DNA of 64,000 nucleotides from an uncultured Bacteroidota bacterium (GCA_902516925.1 CABYAF010000001.1:141471-205470), one strand, 5' to 3'. Counted from the stretch's first letter, positions 1 through 10,385 are shown. Translations and numbers: made by a program. The notes: generated by a model not told the origin, from the letters alone.

Positions 1-272
1 TCATTAGCTGGACAATCAATCCTAATTGCTTTATCAGCACCAATTGCTAAACATTTTCTTAGCGTAGCTTCTACTGATTGCTCTCCTACAGTCAAAACTG
101 TAACAGTTGCATTATTTGATTCTTTCAACCACACAGCCTTAGTTAGGCCAAACTCATCGTTTGGATTAATTATAAATTGAACACCATTGGTGTCAAATTT
201 TGAATCATTTTCAACAAAATTAATTTTTGAAGTCGTATCAGGAACATTACTAATGCAAACTAAAATATTCAT
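1..272 (-). CDS. etfB: Electron transfer flavoprotein beta subunit, N-terminal part (truncated by window edge)
   Basis: Reverse complement from ATG at 272 reads MNILVCISNVPDTTSKINFVENDSKFDTNGVQFIINPNDEFGLTKAVWLKES..., typical EtfB N-terminus; not in ORF track because it is partial. Confidence 0.85.
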   Translation of the reverse strand, partial: MNILVCISNVPDTTSKINFVENDSKFDTNGVQFIINPNDEFGLTKAVWLKESNNATVTVLTVGEQSVEATLRKCLAIGADKAIRIDCPAN

Positions 273-280
273 ATTACAAT

Positions 281-1723
281 TTAGTATTTTTTATAGTTTC
301 TCAAGCCTTCATCAAACTCACCATTTGAAATTTTAGATAATTTTATAATCCCATCATTGTTATTAATATTAGAAGAAACTTTCCTTTTATGAAGATTTTC
401 ATAAACATCTATGTTGATTTTTTTTCTATTATTAAGGCTCTCAAATAGATTGATAGGCTTAATCTTATTCATCCAATTTTTTTGAACAGTGCCTTCAAAT
501 ATTTTTGCTTTTGATCCACTCCCATAACTAATAAATCCAATTTTCTTATTTTCAAATTTTTTATCCTTTTCAACAGCTTCTACTAAAGAGCTTATTAAAG
601 ACATAAAAATGGAGGCAGTATACATGTTACCAATTTCTGAAGAGGCTCTCTCTCCAGGAGATATCTTTTCTTCAACAAATGATTTATATATAGATGATTT
701 TGCAACTTTCTTAATCCATTCTTTATCATTTAATGACTCTGGCTTTCCAATCTCTGAATAAATACTATCAAAGTTCTCATTTTCTTTCATCCAGTCTAAC
801 CACTTGTTTACAATCATTCTCCTTCCATGATAGGCGTATGGAAGATGAAAAATAATGTTTTCCCAATCACTAAGGATATCTCTTTGATTTTGTTCATTGA
901 AATTTTCAATAGCTTCATATACTCTCTCTTTATAACTTTCATTAGAAAATTGTCCTTCAAATATTGGTTCTTCTTTATAGACCTCTATGAGATCATTTGA
1001 GTCAGACCAAAATTTTGAATCCGCTTTTTCAAGAAGAACTTCTGCCTCGTTTGAAGATACTTCCTGTCCTAAAAGTTTAGCAGCTTCAATTAATATGTTG
1101 GATTTTTTAAACATTCTTCTAGGCTTAAAAAAGTCCCCTATACCCTTTGTAGAGACCCCCCATGAACCATTAAAGGAAATAATTGAAGGATCTTCACAGA
1201 TTAGCATAGAAACTGACCCAGCACCCTGGGTGTATTCGCCAGTTGAATTAAGCTCATATTTAGCAATGTCAGAGGCAATTACAATTGCTTGTCTATTGGC
1301 ACCATTTCTGACCCAATCACAACAATTTTGTAATGCATCAACAGCACCTGCACAAGCAAAAGTAAGATCTACAATATCACAATTCTTAAAACATCTCTCC
1401 CCATATTCTTCAGCAAAAACATCTTCAAGAATCTCAACCACATATGATGAGGTAGGCTTAGAGGCATCAACACCGCTTTCAGTACCCAGATATACCCTTC
1501 CAACTTTTCTAGGATCAATATTATTCTCCCTTATTAGTCTATATAATGAGTTAGCAGCTATTGACGCAGAGTCTTCATCATAATCAGGGGTAGCCATTTT
1601 TTTAAGACCTAATCCCTTTACTAGCTTTTCTGATGGAATATCTCGCACTTTGGCTAATTCCTCAATATCTACATAGAGAGATGGCACATAATATGAAAGC
1701 GAATCAATACCTACTTTTTTCAT
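281..1723 (-). CDS. Hydroxymethylglutaryl-CoA synthase family protein
   Basis: 480 aa; thiolase-fold motifs (VGRVYLGTESGVDASKP, DLTFACAGAVDALQNC, STGEYTQGAGSVSMLI) characteristic of HMG-CoA synthase. Confidence 0.85.
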   Translation of the reverse strand: MKKVGIDSLSYYVPSLYVDIEELAKVRDIPSEKLVKGLGLKKMATPDYDEDSASIAANSLYRLIRENNIDPRKVGRVYLGTESGVDASKPTSSYVVEILEDVFAEEYGERCFKNCDIVDLTFACAGAVDALQNCCDWVRNGANRQAIVIASDIAKYELNSTGEYTQGAGSVSMLICEDPSIISFNGSWGVSTKGIGDFFKPRRMFKKSNILIEAAKLLGQEVSSNEAEVLLEKADSKFWSDSNDLIEVYKEEPIFEGQFSNESYKERVYEAIENFNEQNQRDILSDWENIIFHLPYAYHGRRMIVNKWLDWMKENENFDSIYSEIGKPESLNDKEWIKKVAKSSIYKSFVEEKISPGERASSEIGNMYTASIFMSLISSLVEAVEKDKKFENKKIGFISYGSGSKAKIFEGTVQKNWMNKIKPINLFESLNNRKKINIDVYENLHKRKVSSNINNNDGIIKLSKISNGEFDEGLRNYKKY

Positions 1724-1770
1724 TTTAATTGCTATAATTCAAATATAGTTACATAAAAGTTTATCAAAAA

Positions 1771-1798
1771 AAAAAGAGCAACGAAAGTTGCTCTTTTT
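1771..1798 (-). terminator. Rho-independent terminator downstream of TonB receptor gene
   Basis: Perfect stem AAAAAGAGCAAC-GAAA-GTTGCTCTTTTT with A-run on the + strand (T-run on the - strand), 20 nt past the stop of the minus-strand gene. Confidence 0.85.
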
Positions 1799-1817
1799 AT
1801 GATAATATTATGAATAA

Positions 1818-4739
1818 CTAGAAGTTGAAAGTAACCTTTCCAAGCACTCTCCTTCTTATAGTTGGTAAATTAGGATAAGTTTGATATGGTAAATCTGTAA
1901 GGTTAGTTGCAGAAACATCAAATCTAAAATTAGGACTAAATCTGTAGCCTATGCTTGCATCAATCAAGTTTTTAGTTTGAACCATACCGTTCCAGTTACC
2001 TTGGACTGATCTAAACTTATCATCATGTTGGAATGAAACTGAGAAATTAAATCCAGTAAGTGGTGCATAATCAACACCCATTCTATATTTCCACAATGGA
2101 ACGTTTAAATATGAAGTGCTAAGTAGACCATCATCATTATCTTCTCCTGGAATCCACTCATTCTGACTTAACCAAGAAGCATTTGCCCAAAGTCTTAAAT
2201 CAGAGTTAGCAAAGTAATCCATACTAAAGTCACCACCATAGTGAGATCTTTTAGCATCTCCGTTGTTAATGTATCCAGTTGTAATGTGAGTAATTCCATC
2301 TCCTTGAGGAACTCTATCAGATTCAACAGCACCTATCGCTCCAAAAAGTGGGCCTAATTGACCTACAAATCCAGCACCACCTGCCTGAAATGCACCATTA
2401 ATTCCACCTAAAGTTTGAGCTACACCACCTGCAATTGCAGTTTGAAGTGCGGGTACACCCTGTGCTGCAAGAGCACCAGAGGCAACAACACTAAATGGAA
2501 GCCCAAATTGAGCAGCAAGACCTTGATAAGTCTGAGTTGTAACAGCAGTTAAGGCACCAGTAACATATGCAGTAGCATCAGCAGCAACAGCAGCTCCTAA
2601 ATCTCCTGGAATATCTGAACCAACTAATGCGTATGTATCTCCGATTGCAGTAAAGTTTGTAAACCCTTGGTTGACATATGAATATATATCAGCACTAATT
2701 TTTAACTTTTTACCAACAAAAGTGGTAACTCCTAATTCAAAGTTTTCTACAGAATTAAACCTTCCCCCAGCTGTATCTCTATTACCAGTAGTTTGAGTAG
2801 GTTCGAAGAAATCATAAGGACTCAGAATTCCTGATCCACCAGATGGCCCCATATAACTTGCGAAAAACGGAGTTAGTAATGGTTGAAGCGAAGGAGCCTG
2901 AGCATATAAACCAGCAAGAGAAGCAGCAGCAACAGAACCATAAGGAATTGCGAGTGGCATTCCACCGCCTGCAGCTGAAACAGGAATATCAATAGGAATA
3001 CCTGCTAAATCAATTACTTGTTGTGACGGATCACCAAAACGCTGTGGTGTACTTTGACCACTTAACCATGCACCTAAAACCCCAGGTACTGGTGTACTAA
3101 TTGGGAAGTCAATGTACATTGCAAGTGCAGGAGGTCCAGATAAAGCTTTGTTGTAAGCTAATCTCCATGTTGTCTTTTCCGAAGCCTTGTATACAAGAGC
3201 TGCTCTAGGAGCAAATTCTCCTGTGCTAATAAAACTTGCTTGATCATATCTTCCTGCTACTACTAAATCTACTTTTTCTGACATAGCAAGTGTACCTTGA
3301 CCGTAAAAACCATTAGTTATATAGTCATCAGTGTTCTCATTTCTTCCCCATAGCGTATAATCGGAATTTGAATCAGTATCTCTATAGTCATATCCTACTG
3401 TCCACTCTGAATCAAATAACCATGGCATGTCAAAATTATATTGAATTTGAGCTTCTATAGATGTTCTTTCAGCAACCTGACGTAACCCTGTACCATACAA
3501 GAATGTTGGGTTATCTGCACTACCACCATCATTATGATCAATAAATGCTTGAGCATACCAGTTACCCATAGTAGCTTGAACTTGACCCCAATATGTATTT
3601 CCATCCGCATATGAAACACCTAAATCTTGAAAAAACAAACCACCACCATTACTCATACCAGCACTAACTTGATAGTTAGTATCGTCACTTGGTCTCCATT
3701 CTAGAGTTGTGTCAAATGCAACATTGCTGAAATTATCTATTATAGCATTTCCTCCAGTAAAGTCATAAAGGATATCACCATTTACAGAAGCAAAAGGGTC
3801 AACCATCATGTCTTTAATAACAGGCTGTCTAATTATACTGTTAATTCCACCAACCTCAGCAGCTATTGCTGCTTCATCATCATAAACGAAATCATCACCA
3901 GAATTATATCTAGCATTAATTTTCCATCCAAAAGTTTTACTATCGTTCGCTCTTGCAATTCTAAACTCTGAACCAAAAGAATTATATTCTCCACCCCAAA
4001 AAGATGCAGAATTACCTGTAAAGTCAATAGGACTTTTAGTTCTAAAGTGAACAACACCTGAAGTTACACCAGGACCATACAGAACACCTGCAGCACCTCT
4101 TACTACCTCTACTGAGGCTAGATCAAGATTTGATAGACCTTGTTGGAAACTAAAGAAAGTTCCTGCAGCTGGAGTTATTAATCCTCTGTTATCTTTCATT
4201 ACATATGTAGATGTACCGAAAACTCCAGACCCAGCTCTCATCTCTATGTTGAGAGAGTTAGCAGTTTGTTGTTGGATTTGCACACCTGGAACAGAAACAA
4301 GTATTCTTGTTGGTTCTGTTACCTGTGCTGAATTTTCAATTTCTCTAGTAGATATTACACTTACTGAGGCAGGAGCTTCTGTAACTTTTTGAGCTCTCCT
4401 AGAAGCAGATATCACTATTTCTTCAAGGTTTTGACCCGCAGAAAGCATTACATTAATATTCTGATTAGCAGATGTAACCACAACCCTTTCAGCAGAGTAC
4501 CCTACATAACTAACCACTACAGTTAAAGGAAGATCCTGACTTGTATTAAAGGAGAAATTTCCATCAAAGTCAGTTACTGTCCCAATATTTGTTCCATCAA
4601 TGATAACGTTTACCCCTGGAATTGCATCCATATTATCAGCATCCATAACGGATCCTGATATTTGATTTTGAGAATAAACACTACCAAATAGAATTACAGC
4701 CATAAAGGCTAAATAATATTTATTTAAAATATTTTTCAT
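1818..4739 (-). CDS. TonB-dependent receptor with N-terminal carboxypeptidase-like regulatory domain
   Basis: 973 aa; signal peptide, ISGSVMDADNMDAIPGVNVIIDGTNIGTVTDFDGNF (CarboxypepD_reg-like), plug (VSVISTREIENSAQVTEPTRILVSVPGVQIQQ), C-terminal beta-barrel ending in VLGKVTFNF. Confidence 0.93.
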   Translation of the reverse strand: MKNILNKYYLAFMAVILFGSVYSQNQISGSVMDADNMDAIPGVNVIIDGTNIGTVTDFDGNFSFNTSQDLPLTVVVSYVGYSAERVVVTSANQNINVMLSAGQNLEEIVISASRRAQKVTEAPASVSVISTREIENSAQVTEPTRILVSVPGVQIQQQTANSLNIEMRAGSGVFGTSTYVMKDNRGLITPAAGTFFSFQQGLSNLDLASVEVVRGAAGVLYGPGVTSGVVHFRTKSPIDFTGNSASFWGGEYNSFGSEFRIARANDSKTFGWKINARYNSGDDFVYDDEAAIAAEVGGINSIIRQPVIKDMMVDPFASVNGDILYDFTGGNAIIDNFSNVAFDTTLEWRPSDDTNYQVSAGMSNGGGLFFQDLGVSYADGNTYWGQVQATMGNWYAQAFIDHNDGGSADNPTFLYGTGLRQVAERTSIEAQIQYNFDMPWLFDSEWTVGYDYRDTDSNSDYTLWGRNENTDDYITNGFYGQGTLAMSEKVDLVVAGRYDQASFISTGEFAPRAALVYKASEKTTWRLAYNKALSGPPALAMYIDFPISTPVPGVLGAWLSGQSTPQRFGDPSQQVIDLAGIPIDIPVSAAGGGMPLAIPYGSVAAASLAGLYAQAPSLQPLLTPFFASYMGPSGGSGILSPYDFFEPTQTTGNRDTAGGRFNSVENFELGVTTFVGKKLKISADIYSYVNQGFTNFTAIGDTYALVGSDIPGDLGAAVAADATAYVTGALTAVTTQTYQGLAAQFGLPFSVVASGALAAQGVPALQTAIAGGVAQTLGGINGAFQAGGAGFVGQLGPLFGAIGAVESDRVPQGDGITHITTGYINNGDAKRSHYGGDFSMDYFANSDLRLWANASWLSQNEWIPGEDNDDGLLSTSYLNVPLWKYRMGVDYAPLTGFNFSVSFQHDDKFRSVQGNWNGMVQTKNLIDASIGYRFSPNFRFDVSATNLTDLPYQTYPNLPTIRRRVLGKVTFNF

Positions 4740-4940
4740 ATTAATTAGGTTTTGTTATCGTAAAGTTAGTCCTTTTCAATAACTAGTTTATAAATTATAA
4801 CAAGAATATACGTTGTACATAATAAATTCAATGGTTTTCAACGTATTACTTGATCTGATTTAAATTCAAGTTAATATAATTTTTTTCATCAACCAAATGA
4901 ATTTAATCTAGTAAATGGAAGTTATTCAGTACAGCACCTG

Positions 4941-6629
4941 TTACAAGGTCCCTTCAAAAATTATATTCTTTCCCGATTCATGCCAGCTTAGATAGTTTTT
5001 ATTGTATTTCTCGTCAACTGCTCCTCTTTTTAATTTTTGAGTTGGTCCAACAATTCCATTTTCCTGTGTCCAGTTATCTTTAACAATAATAAGCGTTGAA
5101 ATCTTCTTGTAATTTACAAGGCTTTTGTTGACAGTTGAAAGAGTATCAGAAAACCTTTTTGATAATTTATCTTCTGGTATACTTTTACCTATTTCAGATA
5201 GCTGAATTAAACACATCGGTTGAGCAATACCCAGACCCACTACACAGACTTCTTCAATTTCATTCATATTAACAAAGAACTTCTCTAAAGTAAGCGGTTC
5301 AATATATTCACCTTTTGAAGTTTTAAAACTATCTGCTACTCTTCCTGTTATATGTAAATAACCATCATCATCTAAGAAACCTTTGTCTCCTGTGTGAAGC
5401 CATCCATCTCTTAATGTTTCATTTGATAACACTTCATTTTTATAATAACCAATCATTACAAATGGTCCTCGCATAAGTATTTCACCAGTACCTTCGTCAA
5501 TCTTTAGCTCAGCCCCTTTCTGAGCCTTTCCAACAGTATTTAACTTTTCAAAATCTCTTCCATCTACTGAACTACATATAGCACAATTCTCAGTCATTCC
5601 ATATCCATTAGTTATATATACGCCAACTTTTCTAAACCACTCAATTAGTTCAACAGGCATAGGAGCGGATCCCGATACTGTTACTCTTACTTTATTGAAC
5701 CCAAGACCTTTTCTAATTAATTTTTTTAGAACACTAGAAAGCAATGGAATTTTAAGCAAAGTGTCTAACCTTTTTTGAGGAAACTTTGACAGGATACCCA
5801 TTTGAAGCTTAGTCCAAACTCTTGGAGCTGCAGCAAATACATGGGGTTGAACATCTTTTAAATTTTGACCAAAAGTCTCAATAGATTCTACAAATGAAAT
5901 AGTTCCTCCATATCTGAACGAACACCATTCAATTACAACTCTTTCAAAAATGTGATTTAATGGTAAATAGGAAATAAAATCATTATTACCAGTATGTTTA
6001 ATCCCTAATGGGTTGTTAGGATCATCTAGAACTACTTTAATTCCATCTATCGCTTGATAAGTTAACATAACTCCCTTTGGATTACCAGTTGTGCCTGATG
6101 TAAAAATAATGGTCCATAGATCTGAAAGCTTTGGTGTGTGGGGCTTATGAATAGGATCATGACTATTAATAAATTCATGCCATTCATGTCCTATAGTCAC
6201 ATTTGAACAACCATCATATTTAGGAAATCTTATAATTGGCATTTCAGCAGGTAAATCATTTTTGATTTCATCCCACGTTTCAATTTTTCCAATAAAAAGA
6301 GCATCAACGTCTCCATAATCCATGATATAAGAGAGTTCCTTACCATTTAAAGAGGGAAAAAACGGAACAGATACATATCCTGCCATTACGATTGCTAGAT
6401 CTGAAATTATCCATTCCCTACAATTTTTAGAATAAATACCAATATGAGCGCCCTCTCTGAGATTAAGAGATCTAAGTCCAGAGGCTAATCTTCTAGCCAT
6501 ATCGCCAACCTGTCCCCAAGTATACTCATCCCATTTTTTTCCAATTGGCTGCCTTAGATAAGGTTTGTCTTTAAACTTCTCCTCCCATTTATAGAATTTT
6601 AATTCAAATAGTTCTTGATTTGCACTCAT
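4941..6629 (-). CDS. AMP-dependent acyl-CoA synthetase (long-chain fatty-acid--CoA ligase type)
   Basis: 562 aa; IIFTSGTTGNPKGVMLTY AMP-binding motif, NGYGMTENCAICS, GWLHTGDKGFLDDDGYLHITGR. Confidence 0.93.
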   Translation of the reverse strand: MSANQELFELKFYKWEEKFKDKPYLRQPIGKKWDEYTWGQVGDMARRLASGLRSLNLREGAHIGIYSKNCREWIISDLAIVMAGYVSVPFFPSLNGKELSYIMDYGDVDALFIGKIETWDEIKNDLPAEMPIIRFPKYDGCSNVTIGHEWHEFINSHDPIHKPHTPKLSDLWTIIFTSGTTGNPKGVMLTYQAIDGIKVVLDDPNNPLGIKHTGNNDFISYLPLNHIFERVVIEWCSFRYGGTISFVESIETFGQNLKDVQPHVFAAAPRVWTKLQMGILSKFPQKRLDTLLKIPLLSSVLKKLIRKGLGFNKVRVTVSGSAPMPVELIEWFRKVGVYITNGYGMTENCAICSSVDGRDFEKLNTVGKAQKGAELKIDEGTGEILMRGPFVMIGYYKNEVLSNETLRDGWLHTGDKGFLDDDGYLHITGRVADSFKTSKGEYIEPLTLEKFFVNMNEIEEVCVVGLGIAQPMCLIQLSEIGKSIPEDKLSKRFSDTLSTVNKSLVNYKKISTLIIVKDNWTQENGIVGPTQKLKRGAVDEKYNKNYLSWHESGKNIIFEGTL

Positions 6630-6794
6630 ATCTTTTGGTTTTTAATTAAATATATAAGATTATTTTCAGCTTTAAAAACAATGACAGGCTTTGCAGTTTT
6701 AATTTTTTAGTTTTCCCCCTATTTATATAAGAATGATAGTAATCAAATTAAATCAATTAGTATATTACACAAAAATGACAATCAGAATATCTAG

Positions 6795-7571
6795 ATGAAA
6801 AAAAAATATAAGAACTTATTTGACTTAACTGATAAGACAGCCATAGTTACAGGAGCCAGTAAAGGTATCGGAGCTTCAATAGCTAAGGGATTTGCAGAAT
6901 TTGGAGCAAACGTTGTTGTTAGTAGTCGATCACAAGACGCCATTGAAAAAGTTGTAAGTGAAATAAGAGCTGACGGATATAATGCAATTGCGTGTATGTG
7001 TCATGTAGGTGAAGATGACCAGTTAAAAAATCTAATTGAAACTACAATTAATAAATATGGAAAAATTGACATACTTGTCAATAATGCTGGAATAAATCCA
7101 GTATTTGATCGATTAGAAAATGCTGATGAAAAACTCTTCAATAAAATACTAGATATAAATACAAAATCTCCTTTTAAACTATCTAATCTGGCATTTCAAT
7201 ATATGAAGGAAAATAAATCAGGATCGATAATCAATATATCATCCGTTGAGGGACACAAACCTGATAAAGGGCTGGGAGTATATTCAATAAGTAAAGCCGC
7301 TATTTCAATGCTTACTAAGTCACAGGCAAAAGAGTGGGGAAAATATGGAGTAAGGTCAAATGCAATCTGCCCCGGATTAATCAAAACGAAATTAAGTTCA
7401 GTTCTTTGGCAAAATCAGGAAATGTTAGAAAACTGGCTTGGTGATCTTCCAATACGAAGGCCAGGAGATCCTGACGAAATATCTGGTATGGCCCTTTACC
7501 TTGCTTCAGAAGCTTCAAGTTATACAACTGGAGAGACATTTAATATAGACGGTGGATATATGATAAATTAA
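6795..7571 (+). CDS. SDR family NAD(P)-dependent oxidoreductase
   Basis: 258 aa; TGASKGIG, NNAG, YSISKAA catalytic Y-x3-K, C-terminal TGETFNIDGGYMIN. Confidence 0.95.
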   Translation: MKKKYKNLFDLTDKTAIVTGASKGIGASIAKGFAEFGANVVVSSRSQDAIEKVVSEIRADGYNAIACMCHVGEDDQLKNLIETTINKYGKIDILVNNAGINPVFDRLENADEKLFNKILDINTKSPFKLSNLAFQYMKENKSGSIINISSVEGHKPDKGLGVYSISKAAISMLTKSQAKEWGKYGVRSNAICPGLIKTKLSSVLWQNQEMLENWLGDLPIRRPGDPDEISGMALYLASEASSYTTGETFNIDGGYMIN

Positions 7572-7580
7572 TAAAGTATT

Positions 7581-8060
7581 ATGGAAAAACCTTATTCAAC
7601 AGAAATAGAAAATCTAGAAGATTTAAATAAATACCTTGGAAAGGAAATTGGTATTTCCGAGTGGTTTGAAATGTCACAAGACAAAGTGAACGCATTTGCT
7701 GAATTAACCCAAGATAAACAGTGGATTCACATTGATCAAGAAAAAGCTTCAAAATATTCTCCATATAAAAAAACTATAGCTCATGGTTTTCATGTATTAT
7801 CTTATGCATCTCAGGTTGTGTTTCAGACATTAAAGATTAATAATATTGCTCTGGCAGTAAACTATGGCCTTGAAAAGGTTCGATTTCCAAATGCAACTCC
7901 TGCAGAATCAAAATTTAGGGGTAAAGTATCTTTAATTAATATTGAGGAAGTTTCAGGAGGGGCAAAATATACATTTAAAATTATATTTGAAGTTGATGGA
8001 GAGACAAAGCCTGTTTGTGTGGCAGAGACAATATCACTAATATATTCACTTCCAAGCTAA
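7581..8060 (+). CDS. MaoC family dehydratase
   Basis: 159 aa; DKVNAFAELTQDKQWIHIDQEKA...TIAHGFHVLS hotdog-fold hydratase motif. Confidence 0.93.
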   Translation: MEKPYSTEIENLEDLNKYLGKEIGISEWFEMSQDKVNAFAELTQDKQWIHIDQEKASKYSPYKKTIAHGFHVLSYASQVVFQTLKINNIALAVNYGLEKVRFPNATPAESKFRGKVSLINIEEVSGGAKYTFKIIFEVDGETKPVCVAETISLIYSLPS

Positions 8061-8086
8061 AAAATAAACATATTTAAGAACTAAAA

Positions 8087-9265
8087 ATGAACTTTAAAGA
8101 AGTAAAAGAAAAAATTAGAACATTTGTAAATGATGAATTAATATCACTTGAACCATGGATTGTCAATTCAAATTGGAGTGAAAAGCTTCCTAAGCTTAAT
8201 GAGTTGAGAGAGAAAGTAAAAAAAATGGGCTTTTGGCTACCTCAGGTATCAAAAGAATATGGTGGTCTGGGTCTATCTTTAGAACAACACGGCGAGGTAA
8301 GCGAGATTCTTGGTGCAAGTCCTTACGGCTTTTATGTTTTTAATTGTCAGGCTCCAGATGCTGGGAATATGGAAGTGTTAATTGAAACCGGAACAGAAGA
8401 ACAAAAGAAACAGTATTTACAACCTCTTTTAGAAGGAAAAATTAGAAGCTGTTTTGCAATGACTGAGCCACAATATGCAGGATCAAACCCAACAAGGATG
8501 GGGACAACTGCAAAAAAAGAAAACGGTTGCTATATTATTAACGGTCATAAATGGTTTACCTCAAGCTTTGATGGCGCAAACTTTGCTATAGTTATGGTAG
8601 TAACTGATCCTGATGGGGAGGATGTCCATAAAAAAGCTAGCCAAATAATTGTCCCATTAAAAACAGAAGGTGTTGAATTTGTTAGAAATGTCTCAATAAT
8701 GGGTCATCCTGGAGCAGGATGGGAAAGTCATGCTGAAATAAAATTTAATAATGTAATAGTGCCTATTACAAATGTTCTGGGCACTGAGGGAGAGGGGTTT
8801 GCTATTGCTCAAAAACGATTAGGACCAGGAAGGATTCATCATTGTATGAGATGGATAGGTATGTGTGAAAGAGCATTTAGTTTGATGTGTGAAAGAGCAG
8901 TGTCAAGAGAAATATCTGAGGGAACAATGCTTTCTGACAAGCAGACTATTCAGAATTGGATCGCTGAGTCAAGAGCAGAAATAAATGCAGCAAGGTTGAT
9001 GGTTCAAGATGCTGCAAAAAAAATTGATTCTCAAGGAACCTATGAGACTAGGGCTGAAATATCTATTATAAAATTTTATTGTGCTAATGTACTTCAAAAA
9101 GTTGTTGACTATGCCATTCAGGTTCATGGGGCGCTAGGACTGACGGATGATCTTATTTTATCATCATATTATAGGCATGAAAGGGCCTCAAGAATATATG
9201 ATGGTGCTGACGAAGTTCATAAAAGTCGACTAGCTAGACTTATTTTAAAATCTTATAAAAATTAA
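8087..9265 (+). CDS. Acyl-CoA dehydrogenase (ACAD10/11-like)
   Basis: 392 aa; APDAGNMEVLIETGTEEQKKQYLQPLLEGKIRSCFAMTEP, RLGPGRIHHCMRWIG, QVHGALGLTDD, DGADEVHKSRLARLIL. Confidence 0.93.
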   Translation: MNFKEVKEKIRTFVNDELISLEPWIVNSNWSEKLPKLNELREKVKKMGFWLPQVSKEYGGLGLSLEQHGEVSEILGASPYGFYVFNCQAPDAGNMEVLIETGTEEQKKQYLQPLLEGKIRSCFAMTEPQYAGSNPTRMGTTAKKENGCYIINGHKWFTSSFDGANFAIVMVVTDPDGEDVHKKASQIIVPLKTEGVEFVRNVSIMGHPGAGWESHAEIKFNNVIVPITNVLGTEGEGFAIAQKRLGPGRIHHCMRWIGMCERAFSLMCERAVSREISEGTMLSDKQTIQNWIAESRAEINAARLMVQDAAKKIDSQGTYETRAEISIIKFYCANVLQKVVDYAIQVHGALGLTDDLILSSYYRHERASRIYDGADEVHKSRLARLILKSYKN

Positions 9266-9285
9266 AGCTTGTTATATATTATATA

Positions 9286-10356
9286 ATGTCTGAATTTATA
9301 GATAATCCAACCAAAATAAGAAAAGGTGAAGGCCTTGATAATAAAATTCTGAATAATTATTTATCTAATTTTTTGGACATTGATAAAAGTAACTTTGAGC
9401 TTCTTCAATTTCCATCAGGGTTTTCAAATCTTACTTATTTGATTAAATCTAATAACAAAGAGTACATACTTAGAAAACCACCTGTAGGTGCAAAAATAAA
9501 GTCTGGTCATGATATGAGTAGAGAGTTTAATGTATTATCTGCATTAGATAAAGATTACAAGAAATCTCCTAGTCCAATTCATTATTGTAATGATATAAAT
9601 ATAATTGGCTCTGATTTTTATATAATGGAGAGGATTAGAGGCACTGTGCTTAGAAGTAATAACTACAAAAAAATACTTACTGATAAAGCTAAATATAAAT
9701 TTATAGCATCAGAGTTTGTCGATACACTTGTAGAACTTCACAAATTAAATATTAACAAAATAGGTCTGGCTGAATTTGGTAGACCTGAAGGTTACTCATC
9801 AAGACAAGTTCAAGGTTGGACCAAGAGATATGAAAACTCAAAAACTTCTGATATTTCTGAAATCAATTCTGTAATAAAATGGCTACACGAGAATATTACA
9901 GAATCGAAATATGTTTCACTTATACACAACGATTTTAAATATGATAATTTAGTTTTAGACCCTAACAATCTATCTGTTAAATCAGTTTTAGATTGGGAGA
10001 TGTGCACAACAGGAGATCCTTTTATGGATTTAGGAACTTCACTTGCTTATTGGATCAATAAAGATGATCCTGATTATATGCGAGAAATTAACCTAAACAT
10101 TACCTCTAATAAGAATAATCCTAGGAGAGGAGAAATAGTGGAAATGTATTCTAATAGATTTGGTGTGCAGATTGAAAATATTATTTTTTATTTTGTTTTT
10201 GGACTATTTAAAATAGCAGTTATAGTTCAACAAATATATTTTAGATATAAAAATGGCTTGACAAAGGATATAAGGTTTAAACACCTAGACCTAGTTGTCC
10301 TATCATATGCAAGAATGGCTAAAATATCAATTGAAAAACAAAAAATTGAATTTTAA
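9286..10356 (+). CDS. Phosphotransferase (APH/choline kinase-like) family protein
   Basis: 356 aa; GFSNLTYLIKSNNKEYILRKPP, catalytic HNDFKYDNLVLDP and SVLDWEMCTTGDPFMDLG. Confidence 0.92.
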   Translation: MSEFIDNPTKIRKGEGLDNKILNNYLSNFLDIDKSNFELLQFPSGFSNLTYLIKSNNKEYILRKPPVGAKIKSGHDMSREFNVLSALDKDYKKSPSPIHYCNDINIIGSDFYIMERIRGTVLRSNNYKKILTDKAKYKFIASEFVDTLVELHKLNINKIGLAEFGRPEGYSSRQVQGWTKRYENSKTSDISEINSVIKWLHENITESKYVSLIHNDFKYDNLVLDPNNLSVKSVLDWEMCTTGDPFMDLGTSLAYWINKDDPDYMREINLNITSNKNNPRRGEIVEMYSNRFGVQIENIIFYFVFGLFKIAVIVQQIYFRYKNGLTKDIRFKHLDLVVLSYARMAKISIEKQKIEF

Positions 10357-10385
10357 TAGAGACTATCAAAACAACTTGAGGTTCC

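Noticed and set aside
987-1583. 198-aa plus-strand ORF antisense to HMG-CoA synthase
   Set aside because: Fully inside a well-recognised gene on the other strand; sequence has no domain-like pattern (shadow ORF).
3863-4057. 64-aa minus-strand ORF within the TonB receptor
   Set aside because: Alternate frame of a clear receptor gene, biased composition.
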